A DNA stretch of 64,000 nucleotides from Bog-473 sp963821755 (GTDB lineage Bacteria > Actinomycetota > Acidimicrobiia > Acidimicrobiales > RAAP-2). This document shows positions 51,456 through 60,511 of the stretch, piece after piece. The stretch lies in the NCBI GenBank assembly GCA_963821755.1, contig CAWGEX010000002.1, forward strand, positions 62,001-126,000. The letters run 5' to 3'. Within the stretch, counting starts at the first letter, position 1. Every line of letters begins with the position of its first letter. The notes under the pieces were generated by a model, which saw nothing but the letters and a program-made list of their open reading frames with translations, made no database searches and was not told where the DNA came from. The position numbers were made by a program, and so were the translations under genes.

Positions 51456-53123
51456 CTACCCCGAGGCGGGCTTCGATCCAGCCAGGTGGTGTGCGGCCCG
51501 GGCGGCCAACGCCACCAACGTCAACGTCGGCCCGTAGCCGGATGAGGTCACGAAGACCGAGGAATCGGCGATCACCACATTGTCCAGGCTGTGCACCCGC
51601 CCCCAGCGGTCCACCACCGATGTGGCCGGGTCGTCTCCCATGCGGGCGGTCCCGATGACGTGTCGGCTCTCGGGAATCGGCGTGGCGCCGGTGCCGTGAT
51701 ACGACACACCCGGCGATGAGGTGTGAATGGTCCACTCGGATCCCATCTCTTCGAGCACACCTTGAAGGATCTTGCCGTGGTGCTTCGAGGCCACCAATTC
51801 ATGCCGTCCCGGTTGGTAGGTGATGCGAGCGACCGGGAGACCGCGGGCGTCCCTGATGGACGGGCTGAGGTCGACCGTGTTGGTGGCATACGGCAGGTCT
51901 TCGCCCTGCATGACGAAGACCCACATGCGCTCGCCCAGGTTCGAGTCGCGCATGGCCTGCGCGTGGTGCCGGCCCCAGGGCACGTGGCGAGCCTCCATGG
52001 TGGGATGGCCGCCACCCGCGTGCTCGACCAGCCCGCCGCGGATCCAGGGCAGTCCCCCTTCGGCGGCCGCGGCCCGCGAGGCTTCGTCCTGCACCATGGC
52101 GTCGTCGTGCACATGGGTCACGGAGCGTCCCTTGTGCGGGTGAAGTCCGAGATCGGCGAAGTGGCCGACCACGATCGTCTGGAAGTGCACCATGAGGTGA
52201 CGGCCGAGAGCCGGGTGGTCCAGTCCCGACATCAGAAGGAGCCGCGGCGTTTCGATGGCGCCGCCGGCCACGATGACCATCTTGGCCTCCATCGACCGTT
52301 CCACTCCGTCGGCACCGATGTAGTCGACCCCGGTGGCCCGACGGCCTTCAACACGAATCCGGGACACGCACGTTTCGGCCATCAATTCGGCCCGACCGGT
52401 GGCCATGGTCTTGGTCAGGAGGGCAACCGGGTCGCCCTTGGCGTGAATCGGGCAGCCGAAAAAAGCACAGAAGCCGCAGTTGTTGCAGCCCGGGCGCCCG
52501 TCGTACGGAACGCTGTTGGCCGCGGTCGGGGCCTCATAGGGGTGCAACCCGCGCCGCTCGGCCGCGGCCGAGGAGAGCACGGCGCCGTACATCGGTGCAC
52601 CCGGCGGCATGGGATACGGGCCGGAGCGCCAGGCGGCGAACGGGTTGGCGCCGGCCCGGCCGGCCACGCCGATGGCCCGCTCGACTTCGGCGTAGAAGGG
52701 CTCCATCTCGTCATAGGTCAACGGCCAATCATCGACGTGGGCGTCCTCCTGCGGGCCGTAGTCCGAGCGGAGCCTGAAGTCCTCCTCCCGAAACCGCGGC
52801 ACCTTGCCGTCGGCATGGACGCCGCCACCGCCCACCGTGGTGGGGATGGAGTTCACCTCGCCCACATGGGTGTGCTCGCCGTCGTCGGCCGAGAGTCGAA
52901 AGGCGCGTGGCTCGATGAGCGGATCGGGACCGAGGAAGTAGCGGGACAAGAATTTGATCTCGTCGTTGGAGTAGTCCGACGCCGGTTTGGTCAGGTCGTC
53001 GGGGTCGAGCAGGTGGTTGCGGCCCTTTTCCATGATGACGACCGACCACCCGGCCCTCGTCAGGACGTCGGCGGCGGCGGACCCGCCCGGGCCCGAGCCG
53101 ATGATGATGGCGTCTGCCGTCAT
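51456..53123 (-). CDS. GMC-family FAD-dependent oxidoreductase
   Basis: A 555-residue flavoprotein. AIIIGSGPGGSAAADVLTRA is the FAD dinucleotide motif. CNNCGFCAFFGCPIHAKGD has four cysteines and could bind a metal or cluster. The C-terminal GMC signature is SSGYGPTLTLVALAARAAHH, with HVIGTARMGDDPATSVVDRW before it. It overlaps the upstream small-subunit gene by ATGA. This arrangement matches gluconate 2-dehydrogenase/fructose-dehydrogenase-like enzymes, in which a small subunit escorts the flavoprotein. Likely substrates are an alcohol, sterol or sugar. Confidence 0.88.
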   Translation of the reverse strand: MTADAIIIGSGPGGSAAADVLTRAGWSVVIMEKGRNHLLDPDDLTKPASDYSNDEIKFLSRYFLGPDPLIEPRAFRLSADDGEHTHVGEVNSIPTTVGGGGVHADGKVPRFREEDFRLRSDYGPQEDAHVDDWPLTYDEMEPFYAEVERAIGVAGRAGANPFAAWRSGPYPMPPGAPMYGAVLSSAAAERRGLHPYEAPTAANSVPYDGRPGCNNCGFCAFFGCPIHAKGDPVALLTKTMATGRAELMAETCVSRIRVEGRRATGVDYIGADGVERSMEAKMVIVAGGAIETPRLLLMSGLDHPALGRHLMVHFQTIVVGHFADLGLHPHKGRSVTHVHDDAMVQDEASRAAAAEGGLPWIRGGLVEHAGGGHPTMEARHVPWGRHHAQAMRDSNLGERMWVFVMQGEDLPYATNTVDLSPSIRDARGLPVARITYQPGRHELVASKHHGKILQGVLEEMGSEWTIHTSSPGVSYHGTGATPIPESRHVIGTARMGDDPATSVVDRWGRVHSLDNVVIADSSVFVTSSGYGPTLTLVALAARAAHHLAGSKPASG

Positions 53124-53683
53124 GGGCCCGACACCTCGGCATCGCTGTAACCCCGTGGCTGCACGTCCCCGTCCCGGCCCAGGTAGGCCCACCCGACGCC
53201 GTCCTTGTTCCCGCCGTACTCGGGGGCGCCGTACATGCCCTCGCAGCAGTGGCCGTACAACATGGCGCAGAACTCCTCGTCGGCCCGCAGGCGACGTCGT
53301 TGTTCCTTGCCGTCGACGTCGGGGAAATCCCCGCCCAGGGCGGCCAGCCCCTTCCGGTAGCGCTCTTGGAGCCCCACCACCGGGCCGTTGAACTCGCGCT
53401 CGGGCTTGCCCTGGGAGCCCTCCAGACGCATGCGCCACGCCAGCTCATCGAGGCGGGTCAACCGGTGGAAGGCGCTGAACCGGGGGTCGCCGCCCATGCG
53501 TCCCGAGAACGCACCCCCGGCCCAGATCCGGGGCGGATCGAAGGTGAACGCCCCCAAGAAGGTGTCGATGTAGTTGGCCACGTCCGCTTCCTCCGCCCCC
53601 GGCGCCCCCTGGTCGGAGGGCATCATCTGGGAACAGGCGGCACGCAGCGTGGCGTATTCGGCATCGGTGAACCACACGGGCAT
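53120..53683 (-). CDS. Gluconate 2-dehydrogenase subunit 3-like protein
   Basis: A 187-residue small subunit of a GMC oxidoreductase. FTDAEYATLRAACSQMMPSD is the characteristic N-terminal helix. DTFLGAFTFDPPRIWAGGAF follows, and the C-terminus GWAYLGRDGDVQPRGYSDAE is conserved in proteins of this family. ATG 53683 is preferred over the longer open frame because it lies six bases below a minus-strand TACGTT -10. No twin-arginine signal is visible. It forms an operon with the flavoprotein gene. Confidence 0.82.
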   Translation of the reverse strand: MPVWFTDAEYATLRAACSQMMPSDQGAPGAEEADVANYIDTFLGAFTFDPPRIWAGGAFSGRMGGDPRFSAFHRLTRLDELAWRMRLEGSQGKPEREFNGPVVGLQERYRKGLAALGGDFPDVDGKEQRRRLRADEEFCAMLYGHCCEGMYGAPEYGGNKDGVGWAYLGRDGDVQPRGYSDAEVSGP

Positions 53684-53689
53684 CCGTGC

Positions 53690-53695
53690 AACGTA
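53690..53695 (-). promoter_or_regulatory. -10 hexamer of a leaderless promoter
   Basis: Minus-strand TACGTT ends six bases before the ATG at 53683. The palindrome at 53718-53731 lies at the expected upstream -35 zone. Confidence 0.5.
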
Positions 53696-53717
53696 GCGTG
53701 CGGCTCCACTCAATTGC

Positions 53718-53731
53718 TGACGCTGCTGTCA
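53718..53731. promoter_or_regulatory. Putative shared operator (site 1)
   Basis: TGACGCTGCTGTCA has perfect TGAC/GTCA arms (CTGAC/GTCAG when extended). It sits between the -10 elements of two divergent operons, four bases above the plus-strand TAAGAT. It matches TGACAnCGnTGTCA at all but two positions. Confidence 0.5.
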
Positions 53732-53734
53732 GGT

Positions 53735-53740
53735 TAAGAT
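53735..53740 (+). promoter_or_regulatory. -10 hexamer upstream of the hydantoinase-like gene
   Basis: TAAGAT at this position would give a transcript starting near 53747. The gene at 53787 has its own ribosome site (GGGAGG), so this mRNA is leadered. Confidence 0.45.
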
Positions 53741-53786
53741 CGGCGCTGCGCCGCACCGCCCATGGGTCGGCCACGGGAGGACGAGC

Positions 53787-55864
53787 ATGGCGCAGGGTGG
53801 GTACCGGGTCGGGGTGGACGTGGGCGGCACCTTCACCGACCTCATCTGCATCACCCCTGATGGCCAGGTGGTATTGGACAAGACCCCCACCACTCCGGCC
53901 GACCAGTCCGATGGCGTGGTCACCGGGATCGGGCAACTGGCGGCCGGTTTCGGGATCGACAGCGCGGCCTTCTGCGCCAGCCTGGAAGCCTTCGTGCACG
54001 GCACGACCACGGCCGACAACACCATGATCGAGATGAGCGGCGCCGCCACCGGGTTGTTGGCCACCGAAGGTCACCGCGACGAGATCGAGTTGCGCCGTGA
54101 CCACAAGGAGAACATCTGGGATCCGGCCTACCCGCCGCCCCATCCGATTGCCCGTCGCCGGGCTCGGATCCCGATTCCCGAGCGCTGTGACTTCGAAGGC
54201 AACGTCGTGCTCGCGCTCGACGAGGTGGCCGTACGGCGGGGTGTGCAGCGCCTCAAGAAACTGGGCGTCGAGTCGATCGCCGTCTGCTTCCTCTTCAGCT
54301 TCGTCAACTCTGACCACGAACGGCGGGCCCGCGAGCTCATTCTCGAGGAGTTCCCCGACGTACGGCACATCTCCCTCTCCCACGAGGTGCTCCCGCGGGC
54401 GCCCGAGTTCGAGCGGACCTCCACCACTCTGGTCAACGCCTACGTGGCCCCCAAGATCTCGGCCTACGTCGATCGCCTGGTCGAGCAGCTGCGGACGTCG
54501 GGCTTCGCCGGCCAGATCGTCCTGATGCAATCGAGCGGTGGCGTGATGCCACCCCAATCGGTCAACAAGCGGGCCGTGTCCCTGTTGGGGTCGGGACCCA
54601 CGGGTGGCGTGATGGCGGCGGCCATCGGCGCCGGTCGCAGCGGGGTGCACGACTTCGTGGCCGCCGACATGGGTGGCACGTCGTACGACGTCTGCCTGGT
54701 GCAGGACAGCCAACCGGCGGTCGCCACCGACTGGAATTGGCGGCACCGCTACTACGTGAACCTGCCCATGGTGGACATCCACTCGGTGGGGGCCGGCGGC
54801 GGCTCGATCGCCCGGGTCCGCCAGGGCGCCCTGCTGGTCGGCCCCGACTCGGCCGGCTCGTTCCCCGGTCCGGTGTGTTACGGACGAGGAGGCGAGCTGC
54901 CCACCGTGACCGACAGCGACGCCGTGCTCGGCTACCTCCCGAGCAAGGGGTTCGCCGGCGGTCGCATGGAGCTCGATGTCGAGGCCGGGCGCGCCGCCAT
55001 CGCCCGGGACGTGGGCGAGCCCATGGGGTTGGGCACCGACGACGCGGCCTGGTCGATCCAGCGCATCGTCAACGCCAACATGGCCAACGCGGTGCGAAAG
55101 GTCCTCTCCCAACATGGGGCCGATCCGCGCACGCTCTCGCTGATCGCCTACGGCGGCGGCGGTCCGGTGCACGCCTGGGCCCAGGCCCGCGAGCTCGGCA
55201 TCGACCGGGTGCTCGTCCCCAAGGCCTCACCGGCCTTCTCCGCCCTGGGCCTGTTGGTCTCCGACTATGTGGTCGACCTCATGCGGGCCTACGTGGTCAA
55301 GCTCTCCGACATCGATCTCGCCCGGGTGCGCCAGCTGGCGGCCGAGATTGCGGACCGAGGCCCTGGAGGAACTGGCGCCGGCCAATTTGGGTGAGGGCAC
55401 CGTGCAGGCGGACCTCTTCGCGCAGATGTGTTACCACGGACAGAACTTCGACATGTCGGTCCCGTTGCCCGAGGGCGAGTCGCTCTCCGAGGACCATCTG
55501 CTCGACCTGGCCGATCGCTTCCATCACCAGCACGAGGCCAGTCGGGGCTTCGCCTTCCCGACCCAGCAGCCGCTGGTGCGTGGCATCCGCCTGGTGCACC
55601 GGGGTGCCACACCCAAGCCACCGGTGCTGGCCCAGATGGGAACCGTGACCGACGCCGCCGAGGCCCGCACCGGGTCCCGTCCGCGTCCACTTCGGCGAGG
55701 GGTTCGTCGACGTGCCCACCTATGACGGTGCCGCCCTCGGTGCCGGCGCGGTGATCGAGGGTCCGGCGCTCGTCGAGGAACCGTTCACCGTCGTCGTCCT
55801 GGCTCCCGGCGACGTGGCCCGGCTCGACGAGCACGGGAATTACGACATCGCCATCGCGCCGTAG
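53787..55864 (+). CDS. Hydantoinase/oxoprolinase A-type protein, frameshifted
   Basis: About 692 residues, the normal size of HyuA-type subunits of N-methylhydantoinase/acetone carboxylase/oxoprolinase enzymes. YRVGVDVGGTFTDLICI is the ATPase phosphate motif, FVHGTTTADNTM and LMQSSGGVMPP are conserved, and DFVAADMGGTSYDVCLV is the second glycine-rich motif. Two frame changes, near 55360 and 55675, separate the C-terminal pieces ANLGEGTVQADLFAQMCYHG and VHFGEGFVDVPTYDGAALGA. The last frame stops at 55864. No HyuB gene is adjacent. It is divergent from the GMC oxidoreductase operon across a shared palindrome and follows GGGAGG. The substrate is probably a cyclic amide or ketone. Confidence 0.83.
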
Positions 55865-55884
55865 GGCGGGACCGACCGCCGCGG

Positions 55885-57027
55885 CTAACGGGGCAACCGC
55901 AGTATCCGCCCGGCAATGATGTCGCGCTGGATCTCCGACGTCCCCCCGGCGATGGAGGCGGCGCGGCTCCAGAGCCACTGACGGGGCCACGGTCCGGCCA
56001 GGGAGGAGGTCGGGTCGCGCCCGGTGACGGCCAGGCCGGTCTCCGAGAGCCGTTGGGTCATGGTGGTCCACATCAGCTTCACCCAGCTGGACTCGGGCCC
56101 GGGCTCTTCCCCCCGGCCCAGTCGGGTCAACGTGCGCAGATTGTGGAGGCGCAGGACCTGGAGGTCGATGTAGGACTGCGCCAGCGCGTCGGACACCACC
56201 GGATCCTCGAGCGATCCGTTGGCCTGCGCCTCGTCGAACAGGCGAGCCAGGTACGTCTCGTGCACCACCTGCTCCTTGAAGGGGAAGTTGGTGCCCCGTT
56301 CATGGGCCAGGGTGGACCCGGCCACCGTCCACCCCTGCCCTTCGCGGCCCACCACGTGTTCCGCCGGGACAAAGACGTCCGAGAGGAAGACTTCGTTGAA
56401 CTCGCTGTCGCCCGTCATCTGCACCAGGGGGCGGATCTCAATGCCCGGCGCCTTCATGTCGACGATCAGGGCGGTGATGCCCTGCTGACGCACGGCTGAG
56501 TCACCGTCGGTCCGGGCGAGGCAGAGACCCCAGGTGGCGAACTGCGCGTACGACGTCCACACCTTACGTCCGGTCACCAGGTACCCGCCCTCGACCGGGA
56601 CCGCCTTGGTGGCCAGGGAGGCCAGATCGCTCCCGGCGTCAGGTTCGCTGAAGAGCTGGCACCAGATCTCCTCGGCCGAGAGGATCGGGGGCAGGTGACG
56701 CAGGCGCTGGTCCTCGGTGCCGTGGGCCAGCAGGGTTGGCCCCACCAGGTTGATGCCCACCCGGTTCACGGGTTGGGGCGCCTGGGAGCGGCCGTACTCG
56801 GTCTGGTAGAGCGCCACCTGGACCGGGGTGGCGCTCCGGCCCCCGTACGCCGTCGGCCAGTGCACGCCGACCCACCGTGCCGAGGCCAACGTGGCTTGCC
56901 ACCGACGGCCCCAGGCCACCTCGTCGGCCACGTCGACGAAGGCCGGCACCGGTTCGAGATTGGCCTTGAGCCATTGGCGCAGCGAGCCGGCGAAAGCTTC
57001 GTCCTCCGGCTTCAGCGCGAGGTCCAC
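55885..57027 (-). CDS. Acyl-CoA dehydrogenase
   Basis: A 380-residue FAD-dependent acyl-CoA dehydrogenase. WCQLFSEPDAGSDLASLATK is the FAD-binding signature, with YLVTGRKVWTSYAQFATWGL after it. The C-terminal helix SIAGGTSEIQRDIIAGRILR is the second ACAD signature. It is close in sequence to the plus-strand ACAD at 60512-61691. Its start (GTG 57027) faces the acyl-CoA synthetase gene across a 56-66-base region with a perfect palindrome. It probably introduces a 2,3 double bond in a branched or cyclic acyl-CoA. Confidence 0.9.
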   Translation of the reverse strand: MDLALKPEDEAFAGSLRQWLKANLEPVPAFVDVADEVAWGRRWQATLASARWVGVHWPTAYGGRSATPVQVALYQTEYGRSQAPQPVNRVGINLVGPTLLAHGTEDQRLRHLPPILSAEEIWCQLFSEPDAGSDLASLATKAVPVEGGYLVTGRKVWTSYAQFATWGLCLARTDGDSAVRQQGITALIVDMKAPGIEIRPLVQMTGDSEFNEVFLSDVFVPAEHVVGREGQGWTVAGSTLAHERGTNFPFKEQVVHETYLARLFDEAQANGSLEDPVVSDALAQSYIDLQVLRLHNLRTLTRLGRGEEPGPESSWVKLMWTTMTQRLSETGLAVTGRDPTSSLAGPWPRQWLWSRAASIAGGTSEIQRDIIAGRILRLPR

Positions 57028-57047
57028 GAGGGCCCACTTCCGTTGCC

Positions 57048-57061
57048 TGACATCGATGTCA
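57048..57061. promoter_or_regulatory. Putative shared operator (site 2)
   Basis: TGACATCGATGTCA is a perfect 14-base palindrome midway between the divergent acyl-CoA dehydrogenase and acyl-CoA synthetase genes. It overlaps the likely -35 of the synthetase promoter and lies just downstream of a minus-strand TAACGT (57064-57059). Confidence 0.65.
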
Positions 57062-57079
57062 CGTTAGTGGGGGTGGAAG

Positions 57080-57085
57080 TAGGGT
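57080..57085 (+). promoter_or_regulatory. -10 hexamer of a leaderless promoter
   Basis: TAGGGT ends seven bases before the GTG at 57093. This favours 57093 rather than GTG 57084 as the synthetase start. Confidence 0.45.
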
Positions 57086-57092
57086 GCCCAGG

Positions 57093-58621
57093 GTGACGGC
57101 CCGACTTCGAGCCACCTGGGTGCCGCACCTGGCCCGTCGGTACCGCCGCCCGCACGGTCCGTGGGACGTCCCCACCCTCGATGCCCTGATCTCGGCCGGC
57201 GGCGGCGAAGTGGTCGACGGGGACGCCCGACTCGGCGCCCGCGCCATGGAGGACCTGGTGTCCCGCGTTGCCGGTGGCCTGCGGGCCCGCGGGGTCAAGA
57301 AGGGTGAGTCGGTCGCCTGGCAGCTGCCCAATTGCCTGGGCGCCGCCGTCCTGACCCGGGCCTGTTGGCGCATCGGGGCCGTGGCGACACCGGTCCTGCA
57401 CTCCTTCGGGCCGGCCGACGTCGAGCGGGCATTGGGCCAGGTCGACCCGGCCCTCGTGGTTGACCTTGACCTCGACGTCATCTCGGATCCGAACACGTTG
57501 GCCGAGCTCATTGGGTCACCAGCCGGTGCCGGTGGGCACGAGCGGGGTCCGCCCATCCGACCTGGCGGTCATCCTCTTCACCTCGGGTTCCACCGGTACG
57601 CCCAAGGCTGTCCTCCACACCCACCGGGGCCTGAGCTGGAAGGCGACGCTGATGGCCGAGGTCCATGGTCTGGGTTCCCGGGACGCCGTCCTCATGCCGG
57701 CACCGATGGCGCACATCGCCGGGGTGCTCAACGGGATCCTCGTCCCGGGTGCGGCCGGCATGCGGGCCGTGCTGGTGCGCCGGTTCGACCCGGCCGAGGC
57801 ATTGCGACTGGTGGCGCGCGAGCAGATCAGCTTTCTGGCCGGCCCACCCACGTTCTTCGTGGCCATGGCCGGCGCCCTGACGTCGCCCGAGGCATCCCGG
57901 CTCGACGTCTCGTCCATCCGTCTGGTCTCGAGCGGAGGGGCCTCGGTGACGCCGGCCTTCGTGGAGGAGACGGCCCAGACCTTTCACTGCCGGGTCAAGC
58001 GGACCTACGGATCCACGGAGGCACCGACGGTGACCACCAGCACCAACGACGACCCCTTCGAGGCGGCCCGGGACACCGACGGACGGGCCGTCGGCGAGGT
58101 CGAATTGCGGGTGACCGATCCCGACACCGGCACGGAGGTGGGCACCGGCGAGCGCGGTGAACTGTGGGTGCGCGGCCCCGAGATGTTCGCCGGCTACGCC
58201 GACGTCCAGCAGACGAAAGAGGCCATCGCCGCCGGAGGTTGGTTCCGCACCGGTGACCTGGCCACGGTGGATGCCCAGGGGTGGCTCCGCATCGTCGGTC
58301 GTCTCAAGGAGGTCATCATCCGCGGGGGCGAGAACATCTCGGCCTCCGAGGTCGAGGCTGCGCTCGAGGCCCACCCGGCCGTCCGCCAGGCGGTGGTCGT
58401 GGGCTATCCCGATCCCCTCATGGGTGAGCGGGTGGCCGCCTACGTGGTGACGACTGAGCCTTTCGATCTTGCCGCCTGCCGGTCGTGGTTTGCCGGAACG
58501 GGGCATGGCCCGGTTCAAGACGCCCGAGCGGGTCGAACGGCTCGAGGACCTGCCTCTGCTCGGCTCGGGCAAGCCCGACCGGTCGAGCCTGCAACGGCGC
58601 GCCGCCAGAACTCCAGCATGA
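57093..58621 (+). CDS. Acyl-CoA synthetase (AMP-forming), frameshifted
   Basis: A ligase of about 509 residues that activates a carboxylic acid to its CoA thioester. The adenylation motif AVILFTSGSTGTPKAVLHTH, then RTYGSTEAPTV, GWFRTGDLATVDAQGWLRIV and GRLKEVIIRGGENIS are all present. The C-terminal domain ends PLLGSGKPDRSSLQ with the catalytic lysine, but in a different frame. Frame changes lie near 57535 and 58500; corrected, the stop is TGA 58621. GTG 57093 fits a leaderless -10; GTG 57084 is the alternative. It is divergent from the acyl-CoA dehydrogenase and probably shares its regulation. Confidence 0.87.
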
Positions 58622-58655
58622 GCGTCACATGGCCGTGACGCCCGGATCGGCGGGA

Positions 58656-58661
58656 TAACGT
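58656..58661 (+). promoter_or_regulatory. -10 hexamer of a leaderless promoter
   Basis: TAACGT ends six bases before the ATG at 58668. An inverted repeat CGTCAC/GTGACG (58623-58640, six-base loop) lies upstream and could be an operator or the preceding gene's terminator. Confidence 0.45.
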
Positions 58662-58667
58662 TCGCCG

Positions 58668-59277
58668 ATGACTCGTCGCATCGTTCCGCTTGCCCTGTTG
58701 GCCGTGCTCGGTCTCCTGGCCCTGGGCTTCGCCGTCCTGGCGCTGACCATGGCGCCCAACAGCGCCGACCTGGCCGTGCACAACGGCACGGACGAGACGT
58801 TCAGCGCGCATCGAATTCTCCATCCAGCTGACCGACACCCAGTCGAACGGGCAGGGCGCGACGCGCTCCGAGGTGCGGGTCGTCGACTTCTCCACTCCGG
58901 ATCGCCTGGTGGTCTACCGGGCGTCACCGAAATTGCACTTCCTCGGTTCGCTTCACGACGGCGCCGTGGTGACAGCGATCGGCCAGTACGCCGCCATCAC
59001 CGGCGGCACGTCGGGCTGGATCCGCCACGGCTCACACTTTGACCGGACCGAGACCCTGCAGGCCTACGTGGGCCGCCTCAATCAGCGAACGGCGGCGACG
59101 GGCACCGTGGCCGAGACCGCGGTCGTGCGGGACGGCTACCTCGTGGCCGACGTCCTCACGCTGCATGTGAACAGCGCGACGGGACCGGGTGGTCAGACCG
59201 CGGTCGGTGGAACGGCGCAGGAGGTACTGCATGTCCTGCGGATCAATGGAGCCAAGGCTCCGGCGGTGACCTCGTAG
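58668..59277 (+). CDS. Exported hypothetical protein, frameshifted
   Basis: About 202 residues. The N-terminus IVPLALLAVLGLLALGFAVL is a signal peptide or anchor. After a frame change near 58808 the protein continues as IEFSIQLTDTQSNGQGATRS and VYRASPKLHFLGSLHDGAVV, then VGRLNQRTAATGTVAETAVV, to the stop at 59277. The beta-rich extracytoplasmic part belongs to no family I recognise; a lipid-binding or LppX/LolA-like role is only a guess. The leaderless promoter means it can be expressed independently of the synthetase. Confidence 0.6.
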
Positions 59278-59281
59278 CTGT

Positions 59282-60439
59282 TCAGCCCAACTCCTGACCC
59301 ACCACCAGACGCTCCTGGAGCATCGTGGCGATGCGGTCACGGTGAAACGGGGCATCGCCGAAGCTGACCTGGTCGAGTTGGGCCCGTTTCACGTACAGGT
59401 GCATGTCGTGCTCCCAGGTGAACCCGATGCCCCCGTGCACCTGCAGGCCGGCGGCCATGATCCGCTTCGAGGCATCGGAGCACCATGACTTGGCCATACT
59501 GGCGGCGAGCGACCGCTCGGGGTCGTGGGCGCTCAGGCACCACGCCGCGTAGTAGGCGGTCGAGCGCATGCCCTCGAGATCGACCAGGGCGTCGGCCAGC
59601 ATGTGCTTGATCGCCTGGAATGACCCGATCGGCTTACCGAATTGCACCCGGTCCTTGGCGTAGGCCACCGATATATTCAGGACGTGCTCGGCGGACCCGA
59701 GCATCTCGGCACTGCAGCCCGTGGCCGCCCGGTCGCCCAACAAGGTGGTCGCCTCGGGTCCACCGACGCGCCACGCCGGCGACCCGGCCAACTCGATCAC
59801 GCCCAATTCGCGGGTGCGGTCCATGGCCGAGAGGGGCGCAGGCCGACCCTCGGCCGCCAGATCGACGGCGTAGGTGGCGTCCGGCGTCAGCAGCACGGCC
59901 ACGTCGGCCGAGGGCGCGTAGAGGGTCGGCGCCAGCTTCCCGTCGAGTCGGACCCGGTCGCCGTCGTCGGTCACCGTGAGCGCGCCGGTGGGGTCGAAAG
60001 CCAGGCAACCGACGGCGCGGCCGTCGGAAAGGGCGCTCCGCCAGGCCGCCGTGGCCTCAACGGCCCGCGCTTCGGGCTGGCTGAGCGCTCCGAGGGCCAA
60101 GATGGTGGACAAGAAGGGCGCCGCCACCAGGCGTCGTCCGATCTGCTCGCACAGCACGGCGATCTCGACCATGCCCAGGTCAAGTCCGCCTTCGCTCTCG
60201 GGCAATTCGAGGGCCAGCCAGCCCTGATCGGCCATGGCGGTCCAGGCGGAACGGTCGAAGCCGCTGGGCGCGCTGTCGTTGTGGTCATCCTCGGCCGGGG
60301 AGGCGGTCCCGGGCAGCGTGCCGATGACCACGCCGTCGCCGACCCTGGCCCGCAGTGCATCGTGATCGGCGAATCGATCGAGGAGGTCGCCGGCGGCGTC
60401 GCGCAACGCCTCCTGATCGACTGAGAGGTCGAAGTCCAC
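59282..60439 (-). CDS. Acyl-CoA dehydrogenase (FadE-beta-like)
   Basis: A 385-residue ACAD-fold protein. DFDLSVDQEALRDAAGDLLD starts the N-terminal helical domain, and AYAKDRVQFGKPIGSFQAIK and LQVHGGIGFTWEHDMHLYVK belong to the C-terminal FAD domain. The N-terminal half is divergent, as in the non-canonical subunits of alpha2beta2 acyl-CoA dehydrogenases of steroid degradation. The start GTG 60439 was chosen by homology. The 376-codon open extension upstream runs antisense through the next gene and is rejected. It is divergent from the ACAD at 60512 across a perfect palindrome, which suggests co-regulated partners. Confidence 0.87.
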   Translation of the reverse strand: MDFDLSVDQEALRDAAGDLLDRFADHDALRARVGDGVVIGTLPGTASPAEDDHNDSAPSGFDRSAWTAMADQGWLALELPESEGGLDLGMVEIAVLCEQIGRRLVAAPFLSTILALGALSQPEARAVEATAAWRSALSDGRAVGCLAFDPTGALTVTDDGDRVRLDGKLAPTLYAPSADVAVLLTPDATYAVDLAAEGRPAPLSAMDRTRELGVIELAGSPAWRVGGPEATTLLGDRAATGCSAEMLGSAEHVLNISVAYAKDRVQFGKPIGSFQAIKHMLADALVDLEGMRSTAYYAAWCLSAHDPERSLAASMAKSWCSDASKRIMAAGLQVHGGIGFTWEHDMHLYVKRAQLDQVSFGDAPFHRDRIATMLQERLVVGQELG

Positions 60440-60463
60440 GGGGCGGCAGTCTAAGGCGTTCCC

Positions 60464-60477
60464 TGACACCGGTGTCA
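60464..60477. promoter_or_regulatory. Putative shared operator (site 3)
   Basis: TGACACCGGTGTCA is a perfect 14-base palindrome between two divergent acyl-CoA dehydrogenase genes. It overlaps the -35 zone of the minus-strand promoter, whose TAGACT -10 lies at 60453-60448. It differs from site 2 at only two symmetrical positions. Confidence 0.65.
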
Positions 60478-60511
60478 CCCAATGCGACGCCTGTGCCATG
60501 CTTGGCGCCGC

